DNA of 64,000 nt from an uncultured Lachnospiraceae bacterium (GTDB lineage Bacteria > Bacillota > Clostridia > Lachnospirales > Lachnospiraceae). The stretch spans positions 62,001 to 126,000 of the forward strand of contig CATBDC010000003.1 of NCBI GenBank assembly GCA_949502235.1, written 5' to 3'. Below, one piece after another: positions 35,564 through 43,697 of the stretch. The notes below the pieces were generated by a model. It did not search any database. It was not told the origin of the DNA and worked only from the letters and a program-made list of their open reading frames with translations. The position numbers and the translations under genes are program-made. Numbering within the stretch: the first letter of the stretch is position 1; each line of letters starts with the position of its first letter.

Positions 35564-35611
35564 ATGAAAAATATTATTCATATAAAATAATTTCTGAATA
35601 ATATTTTTCAT
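35564..35611. promoter_or_regulatory. Twin AT-rich palindromes between ald and the RpiR gene
   Basis: TGAAAAATATTATTCA (35565-35580) occurs again inverted at 35595-35610, giving 17-bp perfect inverted arms with a 14-base gap. Each 16-mer is itself a near-perfect dyad (TGAA-x-AATATT-x-TTCA). Centres are about 30 bp apart, close to three helical turns. This fits a tetrameric or paired-dimer operator for the RpiR/SIS regulator; binding is inferred. The rest of the 309-base gap (35461-35769) holds the family B hairpin and a TATAAT at 35711-35716. Confidence 0.65.
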
Positions 35612-35769
35612 TTTTCTTTTAATGATAGTAACATATCCACAGAAAACTTGCAATAAAAGTTATTTATTTCACAATTTGAAAATTAGCTGGTATTTTTCTT
35701 TCTATAGAGCTATAATAAAAATTACACACTGGTAATAAAGCAGTTGTATTATAAAGGAGGAAAGGGAAA

Positions 35770-36627
35770 ATGAAAGATATGAGAGAACTGATTCACAAGG
35801 CGGAGCTTACAAAAACCCAGAGAATGATCGCAAGGTTTATACTTGACAACTCTTCTGATGCATGCTTTATGACCTCCACAGATATTGCGGCAAGGCTTGG
35901 CGTGAGTGAATCTTCTGTCATCCGTTTCAGCCGTTCCTTAGGCTTTCAGGGATTTATGGATTTTCAGAAAGCTCTCCGTCAGGATTACCAGAACCGGGTA
36001 TTAAGTATTTCAAGCGCCATCACTGTTCCTGCCCAGAGGATTGCCAAAAGAGCTACTCTCGGCAATAATGCAGAGTATATTAACAGACATTTTAAAAATG
36101 CAGTAAAAAATCTGGAAAACGTGTTTTCCCAGAATACAATGGATACTTTCGAAGCTGCGGCTGACGCAGTTGTAAAAAGCAGGCATAAATATATCTTAGC
36201 TACCCGCGGGAATTCCTGTCTTGGAAATTATTTTCTTTTATATTTAAAGCATATGGTACCGAACGTGGAAACCGCCAGTTCTTCCTCCATAAGCCCCATT
36301 GACCACATATGCAATATCGGCAGGGAAGACTGCCTGATTATATTTAGTTTTCCCCGGTATTCCTCTGTGGACAGGCTTGCCGCTCAGATGGCCAGGGAGG
36401 CGGGTGCTGCAATTATCGTCATTACAGACAGGCCAAGCTCCCTTCTTGCGGAATATGCCTCTGTTCTTTTAACTGTACCGGTAGATACGAATACATTTTT
36501 CAACTCCATGATCGGTCCGCAGTTTATTGCTGAGGCACTTTTAGATATTATCAGCCATAAGGTTAAGGGAATTGAAAAACGGCTGAAAAAGATTGACCGG
36601 TATCTCGATGAGCTGGGGAATTATTAG
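35770..36627 (+). CDS. MurR/RpiR family regulator with SIS domain
   Basis: A 285-residue regulator: N-terminal RpiR helix-turn-helix (RMIARFILDNSSDACFMTSTDIAARLGVSESSVIRFSRSLGFQGFMDFQ) and a C-terminal SIS sugar-phosphate isomerase-like domain (about 130-260; LATRGNSCLGNYFLLYLKHM; IFSFPRYSSVDRLAAQMAREAGAAIIVITD). AAAGGAGG precedes the ATG. Divergent from alanine dehydrogenase; the twin palindromes at 35564-35611 are the likely operator. The SIS fold need not bind a sugar here. Confidence 0.86.
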   Translation: MKDMRELIHKAELTKTQRMIARFILDNSSDACFMTSTDIAARLGVSESSVIRFSRSLGFQGFMDFQKALRQDYQNRVLSISSAITVPAQRIAKRATLGNNAEYINRHFKNAVKNLENVFSQNTMDTFEAAADAVVKSRHKYILATRGNSCLGNYFLLYLKHMVPNVETASSSSISPIDHICNIGREDCLIIFSFPRYSSVDRLAAQMAREAGAAIIVITDRPSSLLAEYASVLLTVPVDTNTFFNSMIGPQFIAEALLDIISHKVKGIEKRLKKIDRYLDELGNY

Positions 36628-36630
36628 CAG

Positions 36631-36666
36631 TTGAGGACAGGGTATTTTTCATTTTGCCCTGTCTCC
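36631..36666. repeat. Short palindromic repeat (family A-like), copy 4
   Basis: GAGGACAGGG and its imperfect complement CCCTGTCTCC flank a T-rich centre. It keeps only box 1. It separates convergent genes, could act as a terminator, and its right half encodes the last residues GDRAK and the stop of the LysR gene at 36649. Confidence 0.7.
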
Positions 36667-37599
36667 AGACGAAACATCCCCTGGCGGAAGAGAGTTAAGC
36701 CATAAGGGAATTTCTTTTCGTACAAGCTCAATATAGTTTAAAATCTGTTTATTATTTCTGTCTTCTTCACGTATCAGCAAAATAATTCCTCTTTCAGAAT
36801 GTGGGATCTCTCTGCTGACCAGATGGTGTTCCTTTAAAAACTCCATGGAATACGGCGTACTAATCGAATAATTTTCTGTGTTATTAAGAAGCATGACTCG
36901 TATATCACCCGGCTCTGTCACTATATGAAATTGTACCTCCGAAAGCAGATTTTCTATTTCAACCGGCACAAAGCTATATGCTACACCTGCATTGGAAATA
37001 CATGGATAATTCGAAAAATCCATGAGATTTAATGGTTCCCTCCCAGCCAGAGGATGGCCTTCTGCCATTGTCAGGTGCAGGTTTGTATAGCCCAGCAGGC
37101 AGGAAATAAGATTTTTTTGTTTGAACTTTTTTTCGTAATAGCCTATCAGCTCTCTATTGCAGACAAAAATAGATACATCTGAAGTATTATCTGACAGCAT
37201 ATCCATTCCTTCCTTGATTGTACCAATTCTCCGAAACCGGCAGTCCAAAGACTCAGCGGCGCCGGTATTATTCCTGCAGAATTGGACAAAGGCTTTTTCA
37301 GCAAATGGATACGCATATGAGGCAACAAATAAACGAACCCTTTCCTTTTCATCCTTTAAGAGAGAAATATTATTCAGATTTCTTTGAATAGAATATGCAT
37401 ACTGAAGAAATTTTTCTCCCTTTGGCGTTATCCTTATTCCATTTGGCGTTCTTTCAAATATGCTGTATCCCAGCTCCTTCTCCAAGGATTGTACAGCATT
37501 ACTTGCGTTTGGCTGTGCCATGAAAAGCTTCTGTGCTGCTTTTGTAATAGAACCACATTCATTTATTGTAATAGCAAGGAGTATCTGTTCTGTCTTCAT
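36649..37599 (-). CDS. LysR family regulator next to an amidohydrolase
   Basis: A 316-residue LysR protein: helix-turn-helix (NECGSITKAAQKLFMAQPNASNAVQSLEKELGY) and effector domain with LLGYTNLHLTMAEGHPL. I choose 37599 because GGAG lies 6 bases before MKTEQI; in-frame ATGs at 37623 and 37611 lie upstream of it. The last residues GDRAK and the TGA stop are made by the repeat at 36631-36666. Divergent from the amidohydrolase gene at 37851, the usual layout for a LysR regulator and its target. Confidence 0.85.
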   Translation of the reverse strand: MKTEQILLAITINECGSITKAAQKLFMAQPNASNAVQSLEKELGYSIFERTPNGIRITPKGEKFLQYAYSIQRNLNNISLLKDEKERVRLFVASYAYPFAEKAFVQFCRNNTGAAESLDCRFRRIGTIKEGMDMLSDNTSDVSIFVCNRELIGYYEKKFKQKNLISCLLGYTNLHLTMAEGHPLAGREPLNLMDFSNYPCISNAGVAYSFVPVEIENLLSEVQFHIVTEPGDIRVMLLNNTENYSISTPYSMEFLKEHHLVSREIPHSERGIILLIREEDRNNKQILNYIELVRKEIPLWLNSLPPGDVSSGDRAK

Positions 37600-37850
37600 G
37601 TTTTTCTCCATTTCCAAATTCAATCTTTTTATCTCTAGTGAAAAAATTATATATGTTCAATTATAAACCATATTACCAGTAATGCAAAGATATAGTATAA
37701 AATAAAATCTAAGCAGTAAAAACTGATAATTCAACAAATCAATATTTATTCACAGAAAACCCCTATTACCGAAGGCAATTTCAAATGGATTTGCGTATGT
37801 TACTGTAAACATAGTGAATAGGAACGATTTTCTGAAGAAATGGAGGAAAA

Positions 37851-39113
37851 ATGGAAAAATTTAAGTTAATCAAATGCGGAAAAATGTATGACGGAATACA
37901 GGATCAACTACAGGAGAATACGGAAATCCTAATCAGAGGGAAAGTAATTGAACATGTCGGCCGGAATTTAGAATATCCGAAAGGGACAGAGCTTATTGAT
38001 TTACAGGATTGTACTGTTACGCCAGGAATGATTGATGCCCACGTGCACAGCCAGTATATTGACTGGAAAACAAGAAATCACGATATTGTTTACCGGGGAC
38101 CTGCATGGAAAAGCATGTGTCATCTGTATGTGGCAAGAGAATGTCTTTACAGAGGCTTTACCACTATCCGCAGTATTGGGAATTCTACTTACGAGGCAAG
38201 GGGGAGTCTTGCTGCAAGAGAAATGATTGATCTGGGACTGTTTCCCGGGGCACGTATGGTTGTAACACCTCATTATATGGCAGACGTAGGAAGCCATGGG
38301 GATCACTCCCAATATCTTCGTACTAACCCTGACCTGGCAGAGGCTTTTGCACAAATGACACCAACGATTGGTACTGGCGTAGAATTTTTCCGACATGCAG
38401 TCAGAAATGAAATTAAAATGGGGGCTGATTTTATTAAAATAATGATTAACGGCGGATTCAGCACGCCAAATGACACGCCGGATGATCAGCAGCTAAGTGA
38501 TGAGGAAATCGAAGTAATCATTAAGACAGCTCATGAGCTGGGCCGCACGGTTACTGCACATATCTATAACTCAGAGCAGATGATGAAGGTTGCAAAAATG
38601 GGCATCGATGGAATGGAGCACGGCTCCTTGATTACAGAGGACACTGCGAGATATATGGAAGACCATAATATTTATCTTGTCCCCACCTTCTGTCCATATG
38701 ACGATATTATCAATCTTAACGAAGAATCTCTGAAAAAAAAGACGCCCCAGTTCCAGGAAAAGCTCCGGCAGTATTCCAAGAGGCTTCAGGAAGGGCGCCG
38801 GGTCATTATAGACAGTAAACTGCGGCTGGGATACGGAACGGATTTTGTAGCAGTACATAACGCATATGAGAATGGATATGAATTTGAGTCCTGGATGAAC
38901 TCTAAAATAGATCCATTCCGGATTCTGCGGGCAGCTACAAGTACAAATGCGGAAATTTTAGGGCTGTCTCATTTGATTGGAACTATTGAACCTGGAAAGC
39001 TGGCAGACATTTCAGGATGGAAACGGAATCTTTTGACAGACCCGAAGGCTTTGCTTGACTGCGCATTTGTTATGAAGGAAGGTCAGACTTATGAAACGGT
39101 AACCGTTGAGTAG
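37851..39113 (+). CDS. Metal-dependent amidohydrolase, imidazolonepropionase/prolidase-like
   Basis: A 420-residue M38-like amidohydrolase. Metal ligands: His64 and His66 in MIDAHVHSQY, the likely carboxylated Lys in GADFIKIMINGGFS, His in TVTAHIYNS and GMEHGSL, and the Asp in GYGTDF. The group hydrolyses cyclic amides, N-acyl amino acids or dipeptides. It starts after a ATGGAGG ribosome site. A divergent LysR gene probably controls it through the 251-base gap, in which TATTCAC (near 37746) and GTGAATA (near 37814) form a long-spaced inverted repeat. Substrate unknown. Confidence 0.8.
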   Translation: MEKFKLIKCGKMYDGIQDQLQENTEILIRGKVIEHVGRNLEYPKGTELIDLQDCTVTPGMIDAHVHSQYIDWKTRNHDIVYRGPAWKSMCHLYVARECLYRGFTTIRSIGNSTYEARGSLAAREMIDLGLFPGARMVVTPHYMADVGSHGDHSQYLRTNPDLAEAFAQMTPTIGTGVEFFRHAVRNEIKMGADFIKIMINGGFSTPNDTPDDQQLSDEEIEVIIKTAHELGRTVTAHIYNSEQMMKVAKMGIDGMEHGSLITEDTARYMEDHNIYLVPTFCPYDDIINLNEESLKKKTPQFQEKLRQYSKRLQEGRRVIIDSKLRLGYGTDFVAVHNAYENGYEFESWMNSKIDPFRILRAATSTNAEILGLSHLIGTIEPGKLADISGWKRNLLTDPKALLDCAFVMKEGQTYETVTVE

Positions 39114-39122
39114 GCGGGGCAT

Positions 39123-39214
39123 GTTGGGGACGGGGTAAAATGAAAAAGTGCCTGTCCCCGTAAACTTTTTTGTTTCTGGGGACGGGGTAATTTTCATTTT
39201 ACCCCGTCCCCAAC
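39123..39214. repeat. Long palindromic repeat (family A), copy 5 with nested hairpin
   Basis: Outer 24-bp perfect arms (39123-39146 and 39191-39214) with GGGGACGGGG boxes; between them CTGTCCCC and GGGGACGG form an inner, separate stem. The inner box orientation is reversed relative to copies 1 and 3. Lies between convergent amidohydrolase and purD genes and could end both transcripts. Confidence 0.88.
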
Positions 39215-39218
39215 CTAA

Positions 39219-40493
39219 CTACGCTTCATCTATTGCCTTACCAATATCATGCCGCATATATTTATTGTCAAATTTCACCCATTCTGTTGCCGCATAGGCA
39301 TTAGCCCGCGCTTCTTTTAAGTCCTTTCCCTTCGCCGTAACGCCAAGCACACGCCCGCCGTTTGTCACAAGCTTATCTCCGTCAAATTTTGTCCCTGCGT
39401 GGAAACAGTAATATCCCTCGTGCTTTTTAAATTCCTCAAGCCCGGTAATCTCAAGCCCTTTGTCATATGCTGCCGGATAGCCTTCGCTTGCAAGCACAAC
39501 ACAAACCGCCGCATTGTCCTCAAACTGAAGATCAACCTTATCAAGTGTTCCGTCAATGCATGCCTCAATAACCTCTATGATATCATTCTTCATCCTCGGC
39601 AGTACAACCTGTGCCTCCGGATCTCCAAACCTTGCGTTGTATTCCAAAACCTTCGGGCCTTCACTGGTAAGCATAAGGCCAAAGAAAATAACACCTTTAA
39701 AGGGCCTTCCCTCTGCCTTCATGGCATCTACGGTTGCCTGATAGATGTATTTATCACAGAATTCCTCTACCTCTTTTGTATAGAAGGGGCTCGGTGAAAA
39801 GGTTCCCATTCCTCCGGTATTAAGACCTGTATCGCCGTCTCCTGCACGCTTGTGATCCTGTGCGGAGGTCATGGTTTTGATGGTATTTCCGTCCACAAAG
39901 GAAAGCACAGACACCTCGCGTCCTGTCATAAACTCCTCAATGACCATCTCATCTCCGGCAGAACCAAACTTTTTATCCTGCATAATGGTCTTTACGCCTT
40001 CCTTTGCCTCTTCCAGGGTATTGCAGATTAACACGCCTTTTCCCAGTGCAAGTCCATCGGCCTTTAATACAATCGGAAATTTTGCTCTCTCAAGATAAGC
40101 TAACGCCTTCTCTGGCTCTGTAAAATTTTCATAGGCTGCCGTAGGGATGTTGTATTTCTTCATCAAATCCTTTGAAAATGCCTTGGAGCCCTCCAAAATT
40201 GCCGCATTTTTCTTCGGTCCGAAGGTACGGATTCCTGCTGCCTCCAGCTCATCCACAAGACCGCCTACCAACGGGTCGTCCATCCCTACAATTACAAGGT
40301 CAACGCCCTTTTCCTTTGCAAATGCCGTAATCTTATCAAATTCCATGGCACCAATGGGGGCACACTCGGCATACTCGGCAATCCCCGCATTTCCAGGGGT
40401 ACAATAAATTTTATCAACCTTCTCGCTTTTCGCCGCGCAGTATGCAATCGCATGCTCTCTTCCGCCGCTTCCTACTATTAGAACCTTCATCAT
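39219..40493 (-). CDS. purD: Phosphoribosylamine-glycine ligase
   Basis: A 424-residue ATP-grasp enzyme for the second step of purine synthesis: MKVLIVGSGGREHAIAY, FGPKKNAAILEGSK, FPIVLKADGLALGKGV, MTGREVSVLSFVDG, and LEYNARFGDPEAQV. Last gene of purE-purM-purN-purD, 20 bases after purN. A large palindrome beginning 4 bases after the stop may end the transcript. Confidence 0.96.
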   Translation of the reverse strand: MMKVLIVGSGGREHAIAYCAAKSEKVDKIYCTPGNAGIAEYAECAPIGAMEFDKITAFAKEKGVDLVIVGMDDPLVGGLVDELEAAGIRTFGPKKNAAILEGSKAFSKDLMKKYNIPTAAYENFTEPEKALAYLERAKFPIVLKADGLALGKGVLICNTLEEAKEGVKTIMQDKKFGSAGDEMVIEEFMTGREVSVLSFVDGNTIKTMTSAQDHKRAGDGDTGLNTGGMGTFSPSPFYTKEVEEFCDKYIYQATVDAMKAEGRPFKGVIFFGLMLTSEGPKVLEYNARFGDPEAQVVLPRMKNDIIEVIEACIDGTLDKVDLQFEDNAAVCVVLASEGYPAAYDKGLEITGLEEFKKHEGYYCFHAGTKFDGDKLVTNGGRVLGVTAKGKDLKEARANAYAATEWVKFDNKYMRHDIGKAIDEA

Positions 40494-40513
40494 TCCATTC
40501 CTCCCTGTATGTT

Positions 40514-41137
40514 TTATAATATTTTCACCCGGTTATCCTCCACGATAACCTTTCCATTTGCAATCAAATCAACTGCCTCGGGAAGTATCTTCCACTCTGC
40601 CTGCTCCATCACACGCCTCTGGAGTATCTCCGGAGTATCCCCCTCTTCAACCTCTACTGCCTTCTGTAAAATAATTGGCCCGGTATCGGTTCCTTCATCT
40701 ACAAAATGCACTGTAGCACCCACTACACGCACGCCCCGCACAAGAGCCGCTTCATGAACCTTAAGCCCATAATAACCTGTCCCGCAAAAAGAGGGAATCA
40801 GGGAGGGGTGGATATTAATAATCCGGTTCCTGTATTTCTCTATCATTGCCGGAGGAATCACCACAAGAAAGCCTGCCAGCACGATCAGGTCCGGTTTAAG
40901 CCCATCCACTGTCTCAAGAAATTTCTCATTAAATTCCTCCCTTGAGGCAAACGTTTTCGGAGAAATGCAAACCCCGGGGATCTTATGGTTTTCTGCGCGG
41001 GTAAGGGCATAAGCGTTCTTATTGTTGCTGATCACTCCCGCAATTTTTGTATTTGTAATCGTACCTTTTTCCACTCCGTCTATAATGGCCTGCAGGTTTG
41101 TTCCTCCGCCGGATACTAATACAACAACATTTAACAT
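40514..41137 (-). CDS. purN: Phosphoribosylglycinamide formyltransferase
   Basis: A 207-residue formyltetrahydrofolate-dependent GAR transformylase. VVLVSGGGTNLQAIID, ISNNKNAYAL, VLAGFLVVIPPAMIEKYRNRIINIHPSLIPSFCG (catalytic Asn and His) and VGATVHFVDEGTDTGPIILQ are diagnostic. It overlaps the purM stop by 7 bases, indicating coupled translation. Confidence 0.96.
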   Translation of the reverse strand: MLNVVVLVSGGGTNLQAIIDGVEKGTITNTKIAGVISNNKNAYALTRAENHKIPGVCISPKTFASREEFNEKFLETVDGLKPDLIVLAGFLVVIPPAMIEKYRNRIINIHPSLIPSFCGTGYYGLKVHEAALVRGVRVVGATVHFVDEGTDTGPIILQKAVEVEEGDTPEILQRRVMEQAEWKILPEAVDLIANGKVIVEDNRVKIL

Positions 41138-42156
41138 AATGTAACTCCCTTTTCTCCTGTCTCAATGTGCCCTACTACATACGGAGTATCCCCCGCTTCC
41201 CTGATGGCTTCCATTGCCTTATCCACATCTGCAGCGCCAACTGCAACAATCATTCCAAGCCCCATGTTATAGGTATTATACATAGCCTGCTCTTCAACAT
41301 TTCCCTCTTTTGCAAGCTTTGTAAAGATGGGCGGAATAGGGTAGCTGTCCTTTTTCACAACCGCCCGGACGCCGTCCTTTAACATCCTCGGAATATTCTC
41401 ATAAAAGCCTCCGCCGGTAATATGGCTGCATGCCTTCACGGTAACCCCTGCCTTCTTGACGCTTTTAAGGGCTTTTACATAAATCCTTGTGGGAGCAAGA
41501 AGGGTTTCTCCCAAAGTCGCCCCCAGATCCTCATGGTAAGTATTAAGAGATTCCTTTGTCATCTCAAAAACCTTACGCACAAGGGAAAATCCATTGCTGT
41601 GCACTCCTGAGGATGCCATGCCGATAAGCACATCGCCGTCTTTTAGACTTTCTCCTGTAATCATATCCTTTTTGTCGCAGACGCCTACGGCAAAGCCTGC
41701 AAGGTCATAGTCATCCTCCGGCATAAGTCCCGGATGCTCTGCTGTCTCTCCGCCGATAAGCGCCGCCTCTGACTGCAGGCAACCTTCTGCCACGCCGCTT
41801 ACGATAGACGCGATCTTTTCGGGATAATTCTTTCCGCACGCAATATAGTCAAGGAAAAACAAGGGCTCTCCTCCTGCACAGGCAATATCATTCACACACA
41901 TAGCCACTGCGTCAATTCCTATGGTGTCATGCTTATCCATAATCATAGCAAGCTTTACCTTCGTGCCGCAGCCGTCTGTACCGGATAAAAGCACCGGCTC
42001 GTCCATGTCCTTTATCTTTGCCAGTGAAAACGCCCCTGAAAATCCGCCTAAGCCTCCAAGCACCTCCGGGCGCATCGTCTTTTTCACATGCTCCTTCATA
42101 AGCTCTACAGACCTGTAGCCTGCCTCAATATCAACACCTGATTTCTTATAATCCAT
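41131..42156 (-). CDS. purM: Phosphoribosylformylglycinamidine cyclo-ligase
   Basis: A 341-residue AIR synthetase. MDYKKSGVDIEAGYRSVELMK, LLSGTDGCGTKVKLA, MCVNDIACAGGEPLFFLDY, LIGGETAEHPGLM and MASSGVHSNGFSLVRK are the family signatures. Follows purE by 20 bases and overlaps purN. Confidence 0.96.
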   Translation of the reverse strand: MDYKKSGVDIEAGYRSVELMKEHVKKTMRPEVLGGLGGFSGAFSLAKIKDMDEPVLLSGTDGCGTKVKLAMIMDKHDTIGIDAVAMCVNDIACAGGEPLFFLDYIACGKNYPEKIASIVSGVAEGCLQSEAALIGGETAEHPGLMPEDDYDLAGFAVGVCDKKDMITGESLKDGDVLIGMASSGVHSNGFSLVRKVFEMTKESLNTYHEDLGATLGETLLAPTRIYVKALKSVKKAGVTVKACSHITGGGFYENIPRMLKDGVRAVVKKDSYPIPPIFTKLAKEGNVEEQAMYNTYNMGLGMIVAVGAADVDKAMEAIREAGDTPYVVGHIETGEKGVTLC

Positions 42157-42176
42157 ATGTATACTCTCCCTGGTAA

Positions 42177-42689
42177 TTATTTATCCTGTAAATATGCCTC
42201 ATAGCCAATCTCTTCAAGCTTCGCAGCCTTTGCCTGTACTGTTTCCTTCATCCCGGCTGTATATGCTTTTAATTTATCCAGAAGCTCCCCGTCAGATGTG
42301 GCGAGAATCTTTGCCGCAAGAATCGCCGCATTCAAGCCTCCGTCAATAGCAACTGTGGCAACCGGAATTCCCGGCGGCATCTGTACAATTGAAAACAGCG
42401 CGTCCTCTCCTCCAAGGTTCTTCCCTGACATGGGTACTCCCACAACCGGCATGGGGAACAGGGCCGCGCACATTCCCGGAAGGTGGGCAGCCATACCGGC
42501 TCCTGCTATAATTACCTTCATTCCTTTTCCTTCCGCGGCCTTCGCCCACTCGAAAAATACATCCGGCTCCCTGTGGGCAGAGATAATCGTCATCTCATAA
42601 TCAATTCCCAGCTTTTCAAGCATAGCTGCTGCCTTGCTCATAACCTTTAGGTCAGAGTCACTTCCCATCACAATTCCTACTTTTGGCAT
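42177..42689 (-). CDS. purE: N5-carboxyaminoimidazole ribonucleotide mutase
   Basis: A 170-residue class I PurE: VGIVMGSDSDLKVM, ISAHREPDVFFEWAK, IIAGAGMAAHLPGMCA, and VGVPMSGKNLGGEDALFSIVQMPPGIPVATVAI. First gene of the purine unit; purC, purF, purL, purH and purK are not in this window. Start 42689 is chosen over an in-frame ATG at 42707 because AAAGGA lies between them. A clear promoter is upstream; I see no riboswitch. Confidence 0.95.
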   Translation of the reverse strand: MPKVGIVMGSDSDLKVMSKAAAMLEKLGIDYEMTIISAHREPDVFFEWAKAAEGKGMKVIIAGAGMAAHLPGMCAALFPMPVVGVPMSGKNLGGEDALFSIVQMPPGIPVATVAIDGGLNAAILAAKILATSDGELLDKLKAYTAGMKETVQAKAAKLEEIGYEAYLQDK

Positions 42690-42750
42690 AGTTGTTTTTC
42701 CTTTCATACTCTTTTATGTCCTGAATCCAATGTCTTGTGTCAACGATTTT

Positions 42751-42780
42751 ATTATACACCAGGCTCACATTCTAAATCAA
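42751..42780 (-). promoter_or_regulatory. purE operon promoter
   Basis: Minus strand TTGATT (42775-42780), 18-base spacer, TATAAT (42751-42756), about 60 bases before the purE start. Confidence 0.7.
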
Positions 42781-42813
42781 CAAAAAACCAAACAGTAAAA
42801 ACATTTACACAGA

Positions 42814-42851
42814 CAAAGCTGGTATTTTCCTCTGTGAAAATACCAGCTTTG
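42814..42851 (-). terminator. Hairpin after the MerR gene, before the purE promoter
   Basis: A perfect 16-bp stem, CAAAGCTGGTATTTTC (42814-42829) with its complement at 42836-42851, loop 6. The downstream T tract on the minus strand is weak, so termination may be inefficient, but its position between operons fits. Confidence 0.65.
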
Positions 42852-42881
42852 ATATACAGATAATTCAAGTATACGTTGTTT

Positions 42882-43664
42882 TTAAAGATCTTCAATTCTT
42901 ATATCACAGTCAGACAAAGGAATCGTAACTGCATAATAATAACAATAATTCTCCTGACTTTTAATCCGAAAGAAATAATCAACCAGAATAGGAGTTTTCA
43001 CTTCTATATTTTGTTTCTTTGCCCAGTCAAAAACAGGCTTTACTAAATCTGGATTATTCATATCCAGCTCTGAACTAAACATAGAGTAAATATATTCCCC
43101 TGCCGGAAAGTGATAGCGTGTTCCGTTAAGGTAATCCAAATCGCTTAGCGCTAATTCATTAATACAGTAGCCATAGCTGTTAAATCTTATCTCCTGATTC
43201 TCCATATCGAAGCTGGTACATAAAAAAGGAATATCATCTATTTCCATCGGATGGATGGATGAAAATACAAATGCCTGGGGGAATTCTACAATCCGTATCG
43301 AATCTGGGTACTCTTTCAAGTAATTCAAGTAATATTCCCATTTCTTCAGCCGTTTCAACTGTATCTGCTGCTGTTTGATCTCTCCTTCAAGCTCCAGACT
43401 TTTCGCTTTAAAAAGAATCTCATATTCTTCAAGAGATGCAGCACTAAAGCAGTTTTGTATATCCTTAATCCCAAACCCCAGCATCTGCCTGAGATACGAA
43501 ATGTCTCTCAAATCCGAAAGATTTTTCTGGTCAAAGGACTGGTATCCGTTTTCATCATTCTTGTCAACTGAAATAAGTCCCTTTTTTACATAATATCGGA
43601 TAGCTGAACGTGATAAATCCAGCATTTCACGTATTTGTCCTGCTGTATAATTGTTATCCTTCAT
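42882..43664 (-). CDS. MerR family regulator at the end of the BCCT operon
   Basis: A 260-residue MerR protein: winged helix (GQIREMLDLSRSAIRYYVKKGLISVDKNDENGY), coiled coil (about 75-115) and a GyrI-like ligand domain (about 125-260). It lies 33 bases after the aldehyde dehydrogenase and is probably part of the five-gene unit that starts at 48686. The promoter candidate of that unit has a 19-base spacer, as in MerR-activated genes. Ligand unknown, perhaps the transported compound. Confidence 0.82.
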   Translation of the reverse strand: MKDNNYTAGQIREMLDLSRSAIRYYVKKGLISVDKNDENGYQSFDQKNLSDLRDISYLRQMLGFGIKDIQNCFSAASLEEYEILFKAKSLELEGEIKQQQIQLKRLKKWEYYLNYLKEYPDSIRIVEFPQAFVFSSIHPMEIDDIPFLCTSFDMENQEIRFNSYGYCINELALSDLDYLNGTRYHFPAGEYIYSMFSSELDMNNPDLVKPVFDWAKKQNIEVKTPILVDYFFRIKSQENYCYYYAVTIPLSDCDIRIEDL

Positions 43665-43697
43665 TACAGTTCCTCCATCCCTGAAAACAAAATCTGG

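Noticed and set aside
42814-42851. Possible purine riboswitch upstream of purE
   Set aside because: It is a simple perfect hairpin without a three-way junction and lies upstream of the purE promoter, so it is not in the purE mRNA.
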